Shown here one piece after another: positions 1-7,627 of a DNA stretch of 64,000 nucleotides. The notes under the pieces are model-generated. The model was not told the origin of the DNA. It did no database searches and worked only from the letters and a program-made list of their open reading frames with translations. The stretch spans positions 210,429 to 274,428 of the forward strand of contig NZ_QLLL01000008.1 in assembly GCF_003259335.1 (NCBI RefSeq), written 5' to 3'. Position numbers and translations under genes: made by a program. The stretch's first letter is position 1. Every line of letters begins with the position of its first letter. The DNA is from Chitinophaga skermanii (GTDB lineage Bacteria > Bacteroidota > Bacteroidia > Chitinophagales > Chitinophagaceae).

Positions 1-637
1 TATAGTTCGGTGATACACCGGCTATACCTTGCCTGTTGCTTGGGTTATACCAACAGGTGGCGATGTTGTAATTAGAAGCCCCGGCCATATCGGCTTCTAA
101 GCTATCGCCTACAAACAATACTTCTTTACTACCTAATTTGCTACGCTTCAGCATTTCTTGGAAAAAGCGCTGGTCGGGTTTCTCGAACCCAATATCGTTT
201 GATACGTACAAGTCGGCAAAGTAACCAGATAACGATGCCAACTTTAACCGGCTTTGCTGCATCGATAAAAAGCCATTTGACGCTACATACAGTTGATACT
301 TTGGTGCCAGGTACTGCATTACCTCCATTACAGCCGGTTCCAAAGCATATTCATTCGCTAAATTCCCTAGGTAAATATAGTTCATTTCACTAGCAGAATA
401 CGGCAGTGATAATTGTGTAAAAAGTTGCTGGAACCTAGTATCTACCACCTGTTGTACTGTTAGGCGGTTCTTCTTCTGTTCCGTCCACAAAGCGGCATCT
501 ATCTCTGTAAATAAATTGAAAATACGATCCTCGTAGGTTAAGTTCATGGTGCTGCAAGCCTTGATAAACGCAGCATGGCTGGAGGTTTGAAAGTTCAATA
601 ACGTATCGTCTACATCAAAAAAAATAGCTTTATACAT
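1..637 (-). CDS. HAD-superfamily hydrolase, YjjG-like nucleotidase (3' part beyond window)
   Basis: The leftward reading frame starts at the ATG complementary to 635-637, just after a GAGGAGAT ribosome-binding-like stretch, and stays open to the window edge, so the C-terminus is missing. The N-terminus reads MYKAIFFDVDDTLLNF, the DxDx(T) nucleophile motif I of HAD phosphatases. Further on, the VASNG motif II and the FEKPD and FVGDSLEADMAG motifs III/IV are visible. The helical cap and motif spacing fit the YjjG family of noncanonical pyrimidine nucleotidases, which dephosphorylate nucleoside monophosphates in the cytoplasm. The exact substrate is inferred from family only. It is host DNA flanking the prophage. 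Confidence 0.85.
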   Translation of the reverse strand, partial: MYKAIFFDVDDTLLNFQTSSHAAFIKACSTMNLTYEDRIFNLFTEIDAALWTEQKKNRLTVQQVVDTRFQQLFTQLSLPYSASEMNYIYLGNLANEYALEPAVMEVMQYLAPKYQLYVASNGFLSMQQSRLKLASLSGYFADLYVSNDIGFEKPDQRFFQEMLKRSKLGSKEVLFVGDSLEADMAGASNYNIATCWYNPSNRQGIAGVSPNY

Positions 638-729
638 ATCTCCTCGTTTCTAATGGGTAAGCTTACACGTGACCAAAAATGAATCCTGTAGCGGGTTATA
701 CGGGATTGGGTAACCGTATATAAATGAAA

Positions 730-758
730 AACCCACTAAGCGTTTACTTTAGTGGGTG
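730..758 (-). terminator. Intrinsic terminator, probably the original tRNA-Ser terminator
   Basis: Perfect 8-bp arms (ACCCACTA at 731-738 and TAGTGGGT at 750-757) form a hairpin. Read leftwards it is followed by a T-rich run (TTTTTC), as in Rho-independent terminators. It points the same way as the tRNA-Ser gene now at 39351-39435 and sits about 12 bp beyond the duplicated tRNA 3' end at 770-788. It was therefore probably that tRNA's terminator before the prophage separated them. Confidence 0.7.
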
Positions 759-769
759 ATAATTTTTTC

Positions 770-788
770 AGCGGAGGAAGAGGGATTC
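770..788. other. attL core (orphan tRNA-Ser 3' end)
   Basis: These 19 bp match 39349-39367 exactly, then diverge (TACACC here, GAACCC in the tRNA). The sequence is the 3' acceptor and T-arm portion of tRNA-Ser with no rest of the gene attached. It is the host-derived copy left when the phage recombined into the tRNA. Confidence 0.92.
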
Positions 789-846
789 TACACCCCGCAA
801 TCTTCATACCCGCCTGTTTTAATTATCGCCAGATAATCAATGATTT

Positions 847-860
847 ATCAATTGTTAAAA
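847..860. repeat. Possible secondary integrase arm site, left copy
   Basis: The 14-mer ATCAATTGTTAAAA occurs here and again at 37774-37787 near the integrase gene, both inside the prophage ends. A shorter TTATCAATTG also occurs at 39253-39262. The spacing fits additional arm-type or accessory-factor sites of the attP region. The role is inferred from position only. Confidence 0.4.
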
Positions 861-889
861 AATAATATTTCATACTTAAAAGTTAGTTT

Positions 890-912
890 ACTTCGACTTT
901 TACTTCGACTTT
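890..912. repeat. Arm-type repeat, left (tandem ACTTCGACTTTT)
   Basis: A 23-bp sequence containing ACTTCGACTTT twice in tandem is identical to 39275-39297. The two copies lie 101 bp inside attL and 51 bp inside attR. In the excised circle they would flank the core in direct orientation, as arm-type integrase sites do. The left copy also encodes the last codons and stop region of the repressor gene. Confidence 0.65.
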
Positions 913-1538
913 TTCAAGGTAAGAAATTCTCCTAAAGCCTTATTCACCGTGGTTACGAAATCGTTGCCTAGAATAAAATCAGGCATTTTCTTTCTTACAA
1001 ATGAAAAATCAAAGAATAGTAGTGAATCAATGCTTAGCTCAAATTTATGTGATACACTAACAAGTATATCTTTTGGCGGCATCGCACCACGTTCATAGTT
1101 TGCAATTACATCCCTAGTAACACCTAATAATTCGCCAAACTTTCCCTGCGTCAATCGATTCGCTTCACGAATAATCTTGAGATTATGCCCCAAATGAAGA
1201 TTTTTTGTATCAAAATTTGGTAATAGCTTAAACTTCTCAACTATCGAATAATTATTGGCTTGTTTCAGTTTTTGCTGCCAATTTTTTTTTACTGTCCCCG
1301 AAGAATTCAACAGTACTTTTTCGAGGTTAAGTAAATAGAAACTATCTACACTTAAATCAAAGTGAATACATACTTCTATGACCTTCGGTAAGGGCAATTG
1401 GTAATCCCCGCGTTCATAATAGCCGACCGAAGAAATAGTTACATTTATTAAATCTGCGAAGTCTTCCCGTGAGAGTTCGGCAACGGCGCGCAATACTTGT
1501 AAATTACAAGATTCAAAGGTTTCAATAATTGCAGGCAT
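900..1538 (-). CDS. Prophage repressor with two XRE-type HTH domains
   Basis: This 212-residue protein contains two Cro/CI-like helix-turn-helix units. The first, at about residues 12-70, includes LSREDFADLINVTISSVGYYERG. The second, at about 117-180, includes LTQGKFGELLGVTRDVIANYERG. No peptidase domain is visible, so induction by RecA-style self-cleavage is unlikely. The gene faces away from the early operon at 1746 across a region with two matching palindromes, the layout of a lysogeny switch, so it is most simply the CI-like repressor. Its 3' end runs into the left arm repeat. The tandem-HTH form could allow one polypeptide to contact both half-sites. Confidence 0.75.
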   Translation of the reverse strand: MPAIIETFESCNLQVLRAVAELSREDFADLINVTISSVGYYERGDYQLPLPKVIEVCIHFDLSVDSFYLLNLEKVLLNSSGTVKKNWQQKLKQANNYSIVEKFKLLPNFDTKNLHLGHNLKIIREANRLTQGKFGELLGVTRDVIANYERGAMPPKDILVSVSHKFELSIDSLLFFDFSFVRKKMPDFILGNDFVTTVNKALGEFLTLKKSK

Positions 1539-1619
1539 ATTTTTTTAAAATTTTTTATATCACGGGAGCCTTAGCCCATTTTGTAATTGCAAAGAAATGC
1601 AATTTTTTGCAAATATTTC

Positions 1620-1633
1620 ACACATTTTTGTGT
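1620..1633. promoter_or_regulatory. Operator-like palindrome, copy 1
   Basis: ACACATTTTTGTGT (ACACA-N4-TGTGT) lies in the divergent region between the repressor and the early operon. A second copy with the same arms and spacer length is at 1684-1697, exactly 64 bp away. Paired identical palindromes in this position are the expected binding sites of the repressor or of the Cro-like protein. Confidence 0.55.
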
Positions 1634-1656
1634 TTTATTATTGCAAATAAAGTATT

Positions 1657-1664
1657 TATGTTTG
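1657..1664 (+). promoter_or_regulatory. Candidate early promoter -7 box (TATGTTTG)
   Basis: TATGTTTG matches the Bacteroidota TAnnTTTG -7 consensus and lies between the two operator palindromes, about 80 bp upstream of the first rightward gene. No well-spaced -33 TTG box is seen, so this is tentative. A repressor bound at both flanking palindromes would occlude it. Confidence 0.4.
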
Positions 1665-1683
1665 CAGTACATGAAAGTATAGC

Positions 1684-1697
1684 ACACAAATATGTGT
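1684..1697. promoter_or_regulatory. Operator-like palindrome, copy 2
   Basis: ACACAAATATGTGT has the same ACACA-N4-TGTGT arms as 1620-1633. It lies downstream of the candidate -7 box, so binding here would block early transcription. Confidence 0.55.
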
Positions 1698-1745
1698 TTT
1701 TAATTTTCAGTTTATTTAACCTAACTATTTACTTTACATTGTTTT

Positions 1746-1976
1746 ATGACAGATAAAATCTTTCCCAACGGACTTGCATCTGATCAAATCATCCGGGCAA
1801 AGTCTATTTTAAAAAAAGTTAATCTAAAAAAGATCTGTGCGGATAACGGGGTAAGCTACTCAATTGTTATCAATGTTTTGCGAGGTACCTCCCCTCGACT
1901 TGAATGTCTACGTATAGTTTTAGATGCTGCCAACGTCGAGTTGCAAAAGCGTGATACTTTAATACAAAGTTTCTAA
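1746..1976 (+). CDS. Small HTH protein, Cro-like early regulator
   Basis: This 76-residue protein is the first rightward gene after the operator region. The middle part (LKKICADNGVSYSIVINVLRG, about residues 27-48) has the spacing of a helix-turn-helix, followed by a short helical tail. By position it is the counterpart of Cro, or of a Bacteroidota phage activator. A longer frame beginning at 1529 overlaps the operators and looks spurious. The gene is followed after 1 bp by the next gene, so they are co-transcribed. Assignment to a named family is not possible from sequence alone. Confidence 0.65.
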   Translation: MTDKIFPNGLASDQIIRAKSILKKVNLKKICADNGVSYSIVINVLRGTSPRLECLRIVLDAANVELQKRDTLIQSF

Positions 1977-1977
1977 G

Positions 1978-2214
1978 ATGGTAAACCTTGGTGAATTACC
2001 CAATAGCGAGCTTTCTCAACAGGTTCACCAATTAAGGCAAAAGCTATCATCGATATTAAACAGGGAATCAATTGCCCTTTTAGTTGAAATCGAGTTTAGA
2101 ATAGCCGGGGAGAACTCGTTGTCGAAGAGTACTAAACCTAAAAGCAAATCCAAAAAGGCATTAAAAGCGGCAATAGAGCATCAAAAACTCGTTGAGTTCT
2201 ATTTAACCGCGTAA
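1978..2214 (+). CDS. Small early phage protein, unknown
   Basis: This 78-residue protein starts 1 bp after the preceding stop codon, so the two genes are one transcription unit. The first half is predicted helical with heptad-like leucines (LSQQVHQLRQKLSSIL). A lysine/serine-rich stretch (KSTKPKSKSKK) follows, then a short helix. The charge pattern suggests a nucleic-acid-associated or dimeric regulatory protein. No family is recognised. Confidence 0.6.
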   Translation: MVNLGELPNSELSQQVHQLRQKLSSILNRESIALLVEIEFRIAGENSLSKSTKPKSKSKKALKAAIEHQKLVEFYLTA

Positions 2215-2295
2215 ATTCTTATTCACTGACAAACAATGAAACATTAAGGGTATTAGGGAGGTTTCTACTTCCTTAAAATTTTCAAACACAATCTT

Positions 2296-2766
2296 ATGAA
2301 TAAAATTTATAATATAATAGTTAGGAACGGGTATTATTTCGACACTATAATAGGGGTTTGCCAGTTCACTGAAATTAATTGTCGTTTAGTAAATTTCTCG
2401 ATAAATGATTATCCATACGGTACCGTGCTAAAAATACATGCGGTAGAAGCCGAAAGCTATTATACGATTGCGATGTTTACTACATCACCAGCGTGTCTGG
2501 CTTTTTATGCAATAGCTAAAAAGTTAAACCCAATAAGGGATTTAACAATTTCAGTAGGCATATTTGGACAAAAGGAATACCTAATATTTAAACAAGATGG
2601 TAAAACACTTACAAATTCAGAGATTGGCAATTGCTTGGATGTAAAGGCGCTCAATAATTTCATTTTTACGACGCTTCTTTCTTTGATATTGAAGCAAAGT
2701 AATCCTTATCCTGCACATCCACTTTACAGACCTATTAAGTTAGGACGATCTTTGTGTCACTCATAA
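2296..2766 (+). CDS. Hypothetical early phage protein
   Basis: This 156-residue protein begins 81 bp after the previous gene. It is rich in beta-forming segments (YYFDTIIGVCQF, GTVLKIHAVEAESYYTIAMF) with a helical C-terminal part, and has no signal peptide or clear membrane segment. No family is recognised. It lies in the early operon between small regulators and the replication-type genes. Confidence 0.5.
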   Translation: MNKIYNIIVRNGYYFDTIIGVCQFTEINCRLVNFSINDYPYGTVLKIHAVEAESYYTIAMFTTSPACLAFYAIAKKLNPIRDLTISVGIFGQKEYLIFKQDGKTLTNSEIGNCLDVKALNNFIFTTLLSLILKQSNPYPAHPLYRPIKLGRSLCHS

Positions 2767-2787
2767 CAGACAACACATACCTACTAT

Positions 2788-2913
2788 ATGAAGACAATAA
2801 TCATCACAGTACTAGTAATTGGCGGTACAACATTGCTTACCTTTTTGTGGATAAAGGCGCGTAAACGCAAGCGCCATTTGAACAAGTGGAAAGACTTTTT
2901 TGATAACAATTAA
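2788..2913 (+). CDS. 41-residue single-span membrane peptide
   Basis: A short frame (ATG 2788-2790, TAA 2911-2913) encodes an N-terminal hydrophobic segment (TIIITVLVIGGTTLLTFLW) followed by a strongly basic tail (KARKRKRHLNKWKDFF). This is the form of a small N-out, C-in membrane protein. It sits between two early genes in the same direction, and its compact hydrophobic-then-basic composition makes it more than a chance frame. Possible roles include superinfection exclusion or membrane signalling, but the sequence does not decide. Confidence 0.5.
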   Translation: MKTIIITVLVIGGTTLLTFLWIKARKRKRHLNKWKDFFDNN

Positions 2914-2924
2914 ACCTAGCTATT

Positions 2925-3110
2925 ATGCAAATGACAAAACCAGTAATTATTCGTGACTACATCGAAGATGGCGTATTATATTATGTTACCGAGGATGGGA
3001 AAATTTATGTTGCAGCTACTTTTGATCATTATTGGAATAGCAAACCAAAGTTGAAGGTCAAACGGCGTGGCTATAAAAGTCGAAATTCTACAAAAATGAC
3101 TATAGCATAG
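2925..3110 (+). CDS. Small early phage protein, unknown
   Basis: This 61-residue protein starts 11 bp after the preceding stop. Its N-terminal half is acidic and beta-like (IEDGVLYYVTEDGKIYVAATF) and its C-terminal tail is basic (KPKLKVKRRGYKSRN). It could be a small nucleic-acid-binding or regulatory protein. No family is recognised. Confidence 0.45.
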   Translation: MQMTKPVIIRDYIEDGVLYYVTEDGKIYVAATFDHYWNSKPKLKVKRRGYKSRNSTKMTIA

Positions 3111-3199
3111 AAATAACCGAGCAACCTTATTTACCAAACTAGTACCAACAGCATACCACAATTATAATAGATGGTATGCTGTTGGCTAATTTCTTCAAC

Positions 3200-4054
3200 A
3201 TGGCAAAAGACCCAATCTTGCCGCTCTATTACAACGATTTTCGCGGCGCAACCCTCGACTGGACAGACGAAGAGGTCGGGGCGTACATTCGTTTGCTTAT
3301 CTACCAATGGGATGCAGGATTTATTCCTAATGATAAAAAACGTTTAGAGCGTATTTGCAGCAGTTTTACACAAACGTGGCCATTACTTTCAACTAAATTT
3401 AGTGACAACGATGGTAAATTACAAAACCAAAGATTGGAGATAATTCGTGATACTCGCGAAAAACATAAACAAAAGCAATCAGACAATGTAAAAAAAAGAT
3501 GGAGTAAAAAAGAACCAAATGTTATACCAGAAACTTACCAAATGTTTACCAAAGAAATACCTTTAGAAAATGAAAATGAAAATGAAAATGAAAATGAAAA
3601 AGTATTTGAAATTGAAAGCAAACGCGGAGATAAGCTAACTGCAAAGAGCGAAATCGTTGGTTCAACCTATTTGGTTCCAAATATGTTGAACATTTTCACA
3701 AATTACAAGCCTAAATACCTTGTACAAAGGGATAAAGACTTCCCAGCGCTACTTAAAATTGCATCATCTATTGCATCGGCTTCCAATCTTTCGTTTCTTA
3801 ATGATAACGACCGGCATTCAATTCTTGACACTTGGGAACAGCTTGTAAGTTTTATTATTACAGATTCATTCTACAAGGATTTCTCCATTACCCAGATTGA
3901 AAAATATTTACAAGCCATTGCTAATAAACTAGGGAACTCCTCATCTCAAAACATGGGTAAAATACCTATTAAAGCCGCGGGTGTAATGGGGAATAATGTC
4001 CAAGAAGCGAATAAGGCTAAACTTTTACTCAAAAAGCTACACGAAAATGGATAA
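3200..4054 (+). CDS. DUF1376 (YdaU-type) phage replication protein
   Basis: The N-terminal about 95 residues (MAKDPILPLYYNDFRGATLDWTDEEVGAYIRLLIYQWDAGFIP) match the DUF1376 pattern. That domain is common at the start of phage replication initiator and primosome proteins. The ATG at 3200 gives the usual short N-terminus for this family; an upstream ATG at 3176 would add eight unlikely residues. A linker of Asn-Glu repeats (see 3566-3601) separates it from a helical C-terminal domain of about 150 residues. The 3' end overlaps the next gene by 8 bp, implying coupled translation. It probably recruits the host replication machinery to the phage origin. Confidence 0.7.
   Translation: MAKDPILPLYYNDFRGATLDWTDEEVGAYIRLLIYQWDAGFIPNDKKRLERICSSFTQTWPLLSTKFSDNDGKLQNQRLEIIRDTREKHKQKQSDNVKKRWSKKEPNVIPETYQMFTKEIPLENENENENENEKVFEIESKRGDKLTAKSEIVGSTYLVPNMLNIFTNYKPKYLVQRDKDFPALLKIASSIASASNLSFLNDNDRHSILDTWEQLVSFIITDSFYKDFSITQIEKYLQAIANKLGNSSSQNMGKIPIKAAGVMGNNVQEANKAKLLLKKLHENG
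3566..3601 (+). repeat. Hexanucleotide tandem repeat GAAAAT x5 inside a CDS
   Basis: Five perfect GAAAAT units and a sixth with one change encode an (Asn-Glu)n linker in the DUF1376 protein. Unit changes keep the frame, so slippage would vary linker length and not switch the gene off. Confidence 0.9.
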
Positions 4055-4799
4055 TAGGGGGGTAATAAAATTTAGCGATAGAATATTAAGCAAACTAGGT
4101 ATACAGGAACAAAACATAGTAAAAGCCTTAGGTAGCGAAAAACTTGGGGACTTAGATTTGTCGAATAATACAGTATTGGAGAACACACATAGCAAACTTA
4201 TTGACGCTATGACAATGGCCTACTCTATAGCTGGGCAAAAAGCAGATGCAAGTCAACTGGCCATTCAATGTGGTGAACTAATCGAAAGGATACTAGAAGA
4301 AGTACCAAGGTTAACAGTAGATGAAGTGAAAATTGCGCTACGTAATGGAGTTTACGATTCTTACGGTGATTATTTTGGGCTTAATTTAAAAACATTCATG
4401 TTTTTCATTCGAAGTTATATTCGAAGCGAAATGCGTAGTAAGGCAATTGCAGATTATAAGCATCATTTAAATTTAATTCTTCCGAAGGAAGAAATTTCAT
4501 TGGATGAGAAAAATGAAGAAAGCAACGAGCAAATGATAAGTTTTTTAAGGGAGAAATATCGTGCCGGTACTTTAGATTTTGACTTTATCCCAACCTACAT
4601 AGTTGACTATTTGATTCGTGCTAATAAAATTACAGCTCCACTGGATTTAGAAAAAGCAAAGACTTATTATTATACTAGTTATCGTGAGCCTTTTAGTATA
4701 ATTAAAATTAATATTTCGGGCAAAGAACTTGAAGGAAAAATCGTTGCAATAGCAAAACAATATTTGTTGCTTGAATACATTAAGAAACTTGATCATTGA
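4047..4799 (+). CDS. Early phage protein downstream of the replication gene, unknown
   Basis: The ATG at 4047 overlaps the end of the DUF1376 gene by 8 bp and gives a 250-residue protein. An in-frame alternative at 3996 lies deep in the upstream gene and is less likely. The protein is mostly helical: residues about 45-150 include AMTMAYSIAGQKADASQLAI and VDEVKIALRNGVYDSYGDY, followed by an acidic linker and a further helical part. No Walker motif is visible, so it is not an obvious DnaC-type loader. Position suggests a partner in replication. Confidence 0.6.
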   Translation: MDNRGVIKFSDRILSKLGIQEQNIVKALGSEKLGDLDLSNNTVLENTHSKLIDAMTMAYSIAGQKADASQLAIQCGELIERILEEVPRLTVDEVKIALRNGVYDSYGDYFGLNLKTFMFFIRSYIRSEMRSKAIADYKHHLNLILPKEEISLDEKNEESNEQMISFLREKYRAGTLDFDFIPTYIVDYLIRANKITAPLDLEKAKTYYYTSYREPFSIIKINISGKELEGKIVAIAKQYLLLEYIKKLDH

Positions 4800-4858
4800 A
4801 TCAGGCAACAAGTATAACATAATTTTGGCTTAATCGTCGCTATACATAAATTTGTTAT

Positions 4859-5353
4859 ATGCTTAACATGGAAGATATTGTACCTAATTTTGATAATGAT
4901 ACTCTTTCTCTTCTTTTGAAGAAGGGTTATAAGTATTTTGTTCGACAACAAGTTAATAGTTCCAGTATTAAAACGTTCCTTTTTACACCTTATACACAAT
5001 GGGTATTTGCCCAACAGCATTATACATATATAGCTAGTGATCGTTACAAATATTTGTATAACGTAGATAATAGTTTTGAAATGGAAAATTTGTTAAAGGC
5101 AGCGAACAAACCAGATGGGTTCAAAATTTTATTGGGGATAATAAAAAAGGATGTAACTATATCAACCGAATTACAACAAAAATTAATTCAATCAATACAA
5201 CCAAAAATAGTTTTGCCAAGCATTGTACCTCCTAAAATTATTTCATTTGCAATTAACCTACATTTTGGAGAAATCATTTACGAAGTTCAAACATCAGTTG
5301 GAAAAGTAAAGTTTAAATATAAAGATGGGCAATTTATTCATGTTGTTAAATAA
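4859..5353 (+). CDS. Hypothetical early phage protein
   Basis: This frame of 164 residues starts at 4859, or at 4868 (MEDIVPNFDND). Its C-terminal third is beta-rich (FAINLHFGEIIYEVQTSVGKVKFKYKDGQF). No signal peptide, membrane segment or known motif is seen. It lies 12 bp upstream of the tail-protein-Z-like gene in the same direction. No family is recognised. Confidence 0.55.
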   Translation: MLNMEDIVPNFDNDTLSLLLKKGYKYFVRQQVNSSSIKTFLFTPYTQWVFAQQHYTYIASDRYKYLYNVDNSFEMENLLKAANKPDGFKILLGIIKKDVTISTELQQKLIQSIQPKIVLPSIVPPKIISFAINLHFGEIIYEVQTSVGKVKFKYKDGQFIHVVK

Positions 5354-5365
5354 ACCATTAATTGC

Positions 5366-6040
5366 ATGCTACATTTAAATATCGATAATGTCTTAGCAAA
5401 ACTTAATAACTTCAAAGATTCGCTAAGTGATAAAAAATTGCGTTTAGCTTTAGCTTCTACCTTGAATAAATCGGCACTGCAATTACGAACAACTGCAAAA
5501 AAAATAATAAACTCGGAGTATAAAATCACGCAATCAAGTTTGGATAAATCAATAGTCCACCATAAGGCATTTAGCAACACATTAGAAGCCTCTATTCTAG
5601 CCAATTCCGAATCATTAACTCTTAAGGACTTCTCCCCTAAGTTTACTTCACACAAAGAACAGGTACGATTAAACAAAAATGGGAGTATTATTAGAAGAAA
5701 AAGGAAAGCTAAAAGAAAGGCTCGTCGAAATGTTTTAGGTGTTTCAGTTGAGATACATAAAGGAAAGAGAATCTTAATATCTTATGCATTTATGATTCCT
5801 TCCAATGCTCATGTATACGCTCGTGGTTGGTATAGTCCATCTGGTGGATTTGAACAAAGAACAAAGCGTGAACAGAAAACAGGCAGTGATCTAAAGATTA
5901 CCAAGTTACTTTCAATTTCAATTTATTCAACTGTTGTAAATAAAAATACAATGGAAGTTATTAGTAAAAAATCTCACGATGTGGTACCTAATATTTTGTT
6001 GCATGAATTAAAATACCGTTTAGCTACTCTGGAAAAATGA
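5366..6040 (+). CDS. Prophage minor tail protein Z (GPZ)-like
   Basis: This 224-residue protein begins with a helix containing LRLALASTLNKSALQLRTTAKKII, typical of the GPZ/tail-terminator-like family, in which a conserved ALN(K/R)...R(T)xAxK pattern opens the domain. A very basic stretch, RRKRKAKRKARRN, lies near residue 117, followed by a beta-rich core ending in RGWYSPSGGFEQRTKRE. In lambda-like phages the family acts in tail completion, so its position among early genes, well away from the tail operon, is odd. Either it has been recruited to another role or it was moved. The family call is moderate. Confidence 0.55.
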   Translation: MLHLNIDNVLAKLNNFKDSLSDKKLRLALASTLNKSALQLRTTAKKIINSEYKITQSSLDKSIVHHKAFSNTLEASILANSESLTLKDFSPKFTSHKEQVRLNKNGSIIRRKRKAKRKARRNVLGVSVEIHKGKRILISYAFMIPSNAHVYARGWYSPSGGFEQRTKREQKTGSDLKITKLLSISIYSTVVNKNTMEVISKKSHDVVPNILLHELKYRLATLEK

Positions 6041-6641
6041 TAAAATTATGCTGCGTTGTAATAGGTTGTAATAGAGTAAAGTAATATTAAAAAATGAACC
6101 AATGAAGAAAAATCCTCTTTGGGTAAACATGTGGGAAAATATAAGGAACTCTTTTGCTAAATTAAACTAATCGTGTTATAAATAACATTTAGTTGTTATT
6201 ATGTAATCGCAATTCTCAAACACATAATACTTTATATTTTTGGTTTCATTAAAACCAATGAGGGAGTATCCCTCATTGGTATATAAGACATGGATTAACA
6301 AAAAATGGATGAAAAATATTTTTAAAAAATTTGAAGAAGCCATAGGAAGAAGAATCCTCCCATGGTACATTTACCCTATAATTAACCGTTTTCACAGCTA
6401 ATCCTCTCTAAACTCAGACGCTATATTTTACTAACCCTTTGTTTGATTTTAAAACCAATCTAATTTCAATTGATTAAAATAGCCAATAAGGAAGAATCCT
6501 TTTTGGGTTAGTTCATGAAATTTAGACAATGACTACTTTGATTTAGCTCATGGTACTAAATTTCCCATTTTTGTGCTGTAACATTGGAAAGAAGAATCTC
6601 TCTTTATGAATTTTTGCTATGAATTATACCTTTTAGTTCCG
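6041..6641. other. 600-bp non-coding stretch with repeats and a 12-bp hairpin
   Basis: No convincing gene is seen between the GPZ-like gene and the leftward cluster. Four degenerate copies of a GAAGAATCCT-type motif occur near 6104, 6349, 6491 and 6590. A perfect hairpin lies at 6254-6280 (ACCAATGAGGGA, loop GTA, TCCCTCATTGGT). A 22-residue frame starting at 6102 (MKKNPLWVNMWENIRNSFAKLN) is possible but too short to call. Confidence 0.5.
6254..6280. terminator. Strong hairpin between convergent units
   Basis: A perfect 12-bp stem closes a 3-nt loop between the rightward early operon (ending 6040) and the leftward cluster (ending 6642). No clean T-run follows on the right. On the left strand a TTTTAATG run follows. 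It may act as a weak bidirectional terminator or as an RNA stabiliser. Confidence 0.4.
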
Positions 6642-6947
6642 TTACTTCTTATTTTTTGTATATGGACATTTATATTTTGTAGAGAGATAATAGTATATCT
6701 TATGGTTAATCATGTTCACAAATGCAGTTTCATTTTTACGCATTACATCATACCCTCCCATTTTTCGATAATATAAACTATAGTCCCAGTTTAAGTACTT
6801 ACAACAAAATTTTCTAAGTACGATTGGCTGCTGCTTATTATGGTTAACAGAAAGTGTACCTATATACTCATTTCCTCTCATTGTGACAGCGAGTTTATCG
6901 AATTCCTGTCCAATTTCTTCGTACGTTATCAATACCATGTTTAACAA
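6642..6947 (-). CDS. Unknown protein, third gene of leftward accessory cluster
   Basis: This 101-residue leftward frame lies 29 bp beyond the stop of the preceding leftward gene (6977-7591). It has a mixed alpha/beta composition, with a pair of cysteines (RKFCCKYLNWDYSLYY) and a lysine-rich C-terminus. No signal peptide or family is recognised. Gene direction, tight spacing and A+T-rich composition tie it to the two upstream genes. Confidence 0.45.
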   Translation of the reverse strand: MLNMVLITYEEIGQEFDKLAVTMRGNEYIGTLSVNHNKQQPIVLRKFCCKYLNWDYSLYYRKMGGYDVMRKNETAFVNMINHKIYYYLSTKYKCPYTKNKK

Positions 6948-6976
6948 AATTTATTATGGTCTTTGAAATTAGATTT

Positions 6977-7591
6977 TTACAGAGTAGAAATGTTTTTAAC
7001 TTGAATACTAGTTTGCCAAATTGATCCGATAGTACCGAAATAATCACCAGTGATGAAATCAAAGGTGAAATCATCAAAAATATCAACATCAAAACCAATA
7101 TTCAGGTCATGATATCTTTCCAAACGTTCATTAAAAATTTCAGATAATGGAGAAGCATGTAATAGTAGTTCATAAAAATCAGTATAATTGCCGGCAGCAT
7201 GATGTACGAAGTCTTTAGGGGTTTCAGTTATTCCTTTGTAATGCCAAACGAGATGATCTATCCGCTCTCGGAACCTACTTATACAAACTTCTCTACAGAA
7301 CTCTAAAAACATTCTAACTACTTCTTCTTCTTGTACAAATCCATATTTAAGTATTGTCGCTGACAACCTAAATAATGAATAGAAATTTAGCATGAGCTTA
7401 TTATACCATTCATGTTTACTGGACAATACTCTTACATATGATATTGTTAGTTCAAAAAAATAGTTAATAATAAGTGTAAGCTGTTGGGGATTTAGTACTC
7501 TTTGAATTTGATAATAAACGCGATCAGTTATAATCACTTCTTTCCCTACTTCTTCTAGTCTTATACTAAAAAGAAAATCTTCATTTTGCAT
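6977..7591 (-). CDS. Unknown 204-residue protein, second gene of leftward accessory cluster
   Basis: A soluble, largely helical protein with aromatic-rich helices (LTLIINYFFELTISYVRVLSSKHEWYNKLML) and an acidic C-terminal part (IGFDVDIFDDFTFDFITGDYFG). A histidine pair (DFVHHAAGNYTDFYELLLH) lies near the middle. No catalytic motif could be assigned with confidence. It starts 36 bp after the 7628-7900 gene ends, so both probably share the transcript that begins upstream of the structured RNA at 7942-8052. It is the largest product of the cluster and the best candidate for its effector. Confidence 0.6.
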   Translation of the reverse strand: MQNEDFLFSIRLEEVGKEVIITDRVYYQIQRVLNPQQLTLIINYFFELTISYVRVLSSKHEWYNKLMLNFYSLFRLSATILKYGFVQEEEVVRMFLEFCREVCISRFRERIDHLVWHYKGITETPKDFVHHAAGNYTDFYELLLHASPLSEIFNERLERYHDLNIGFDVDIFDDFTFDFITGDYFGTIGSIWQTSIQVKNISTL

Positions 7592-7627
7592 TTAGAAAAA
7601 TTTATGCTTAAAAAAATTTTGTGCCTA

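Noticed and set aside
1529..1756. A 75-residue rightward gene over the operator region
   Set aside because: It overlaps the repressor start and both operators, is Phe-rich and has no coding character; regulatory DNA is the better reading.
6176..6370. A leftward 64-residue gene
   Set aside because: It runs through the 12-bp hairpin and repeat motifs and has no neighbours that support it.
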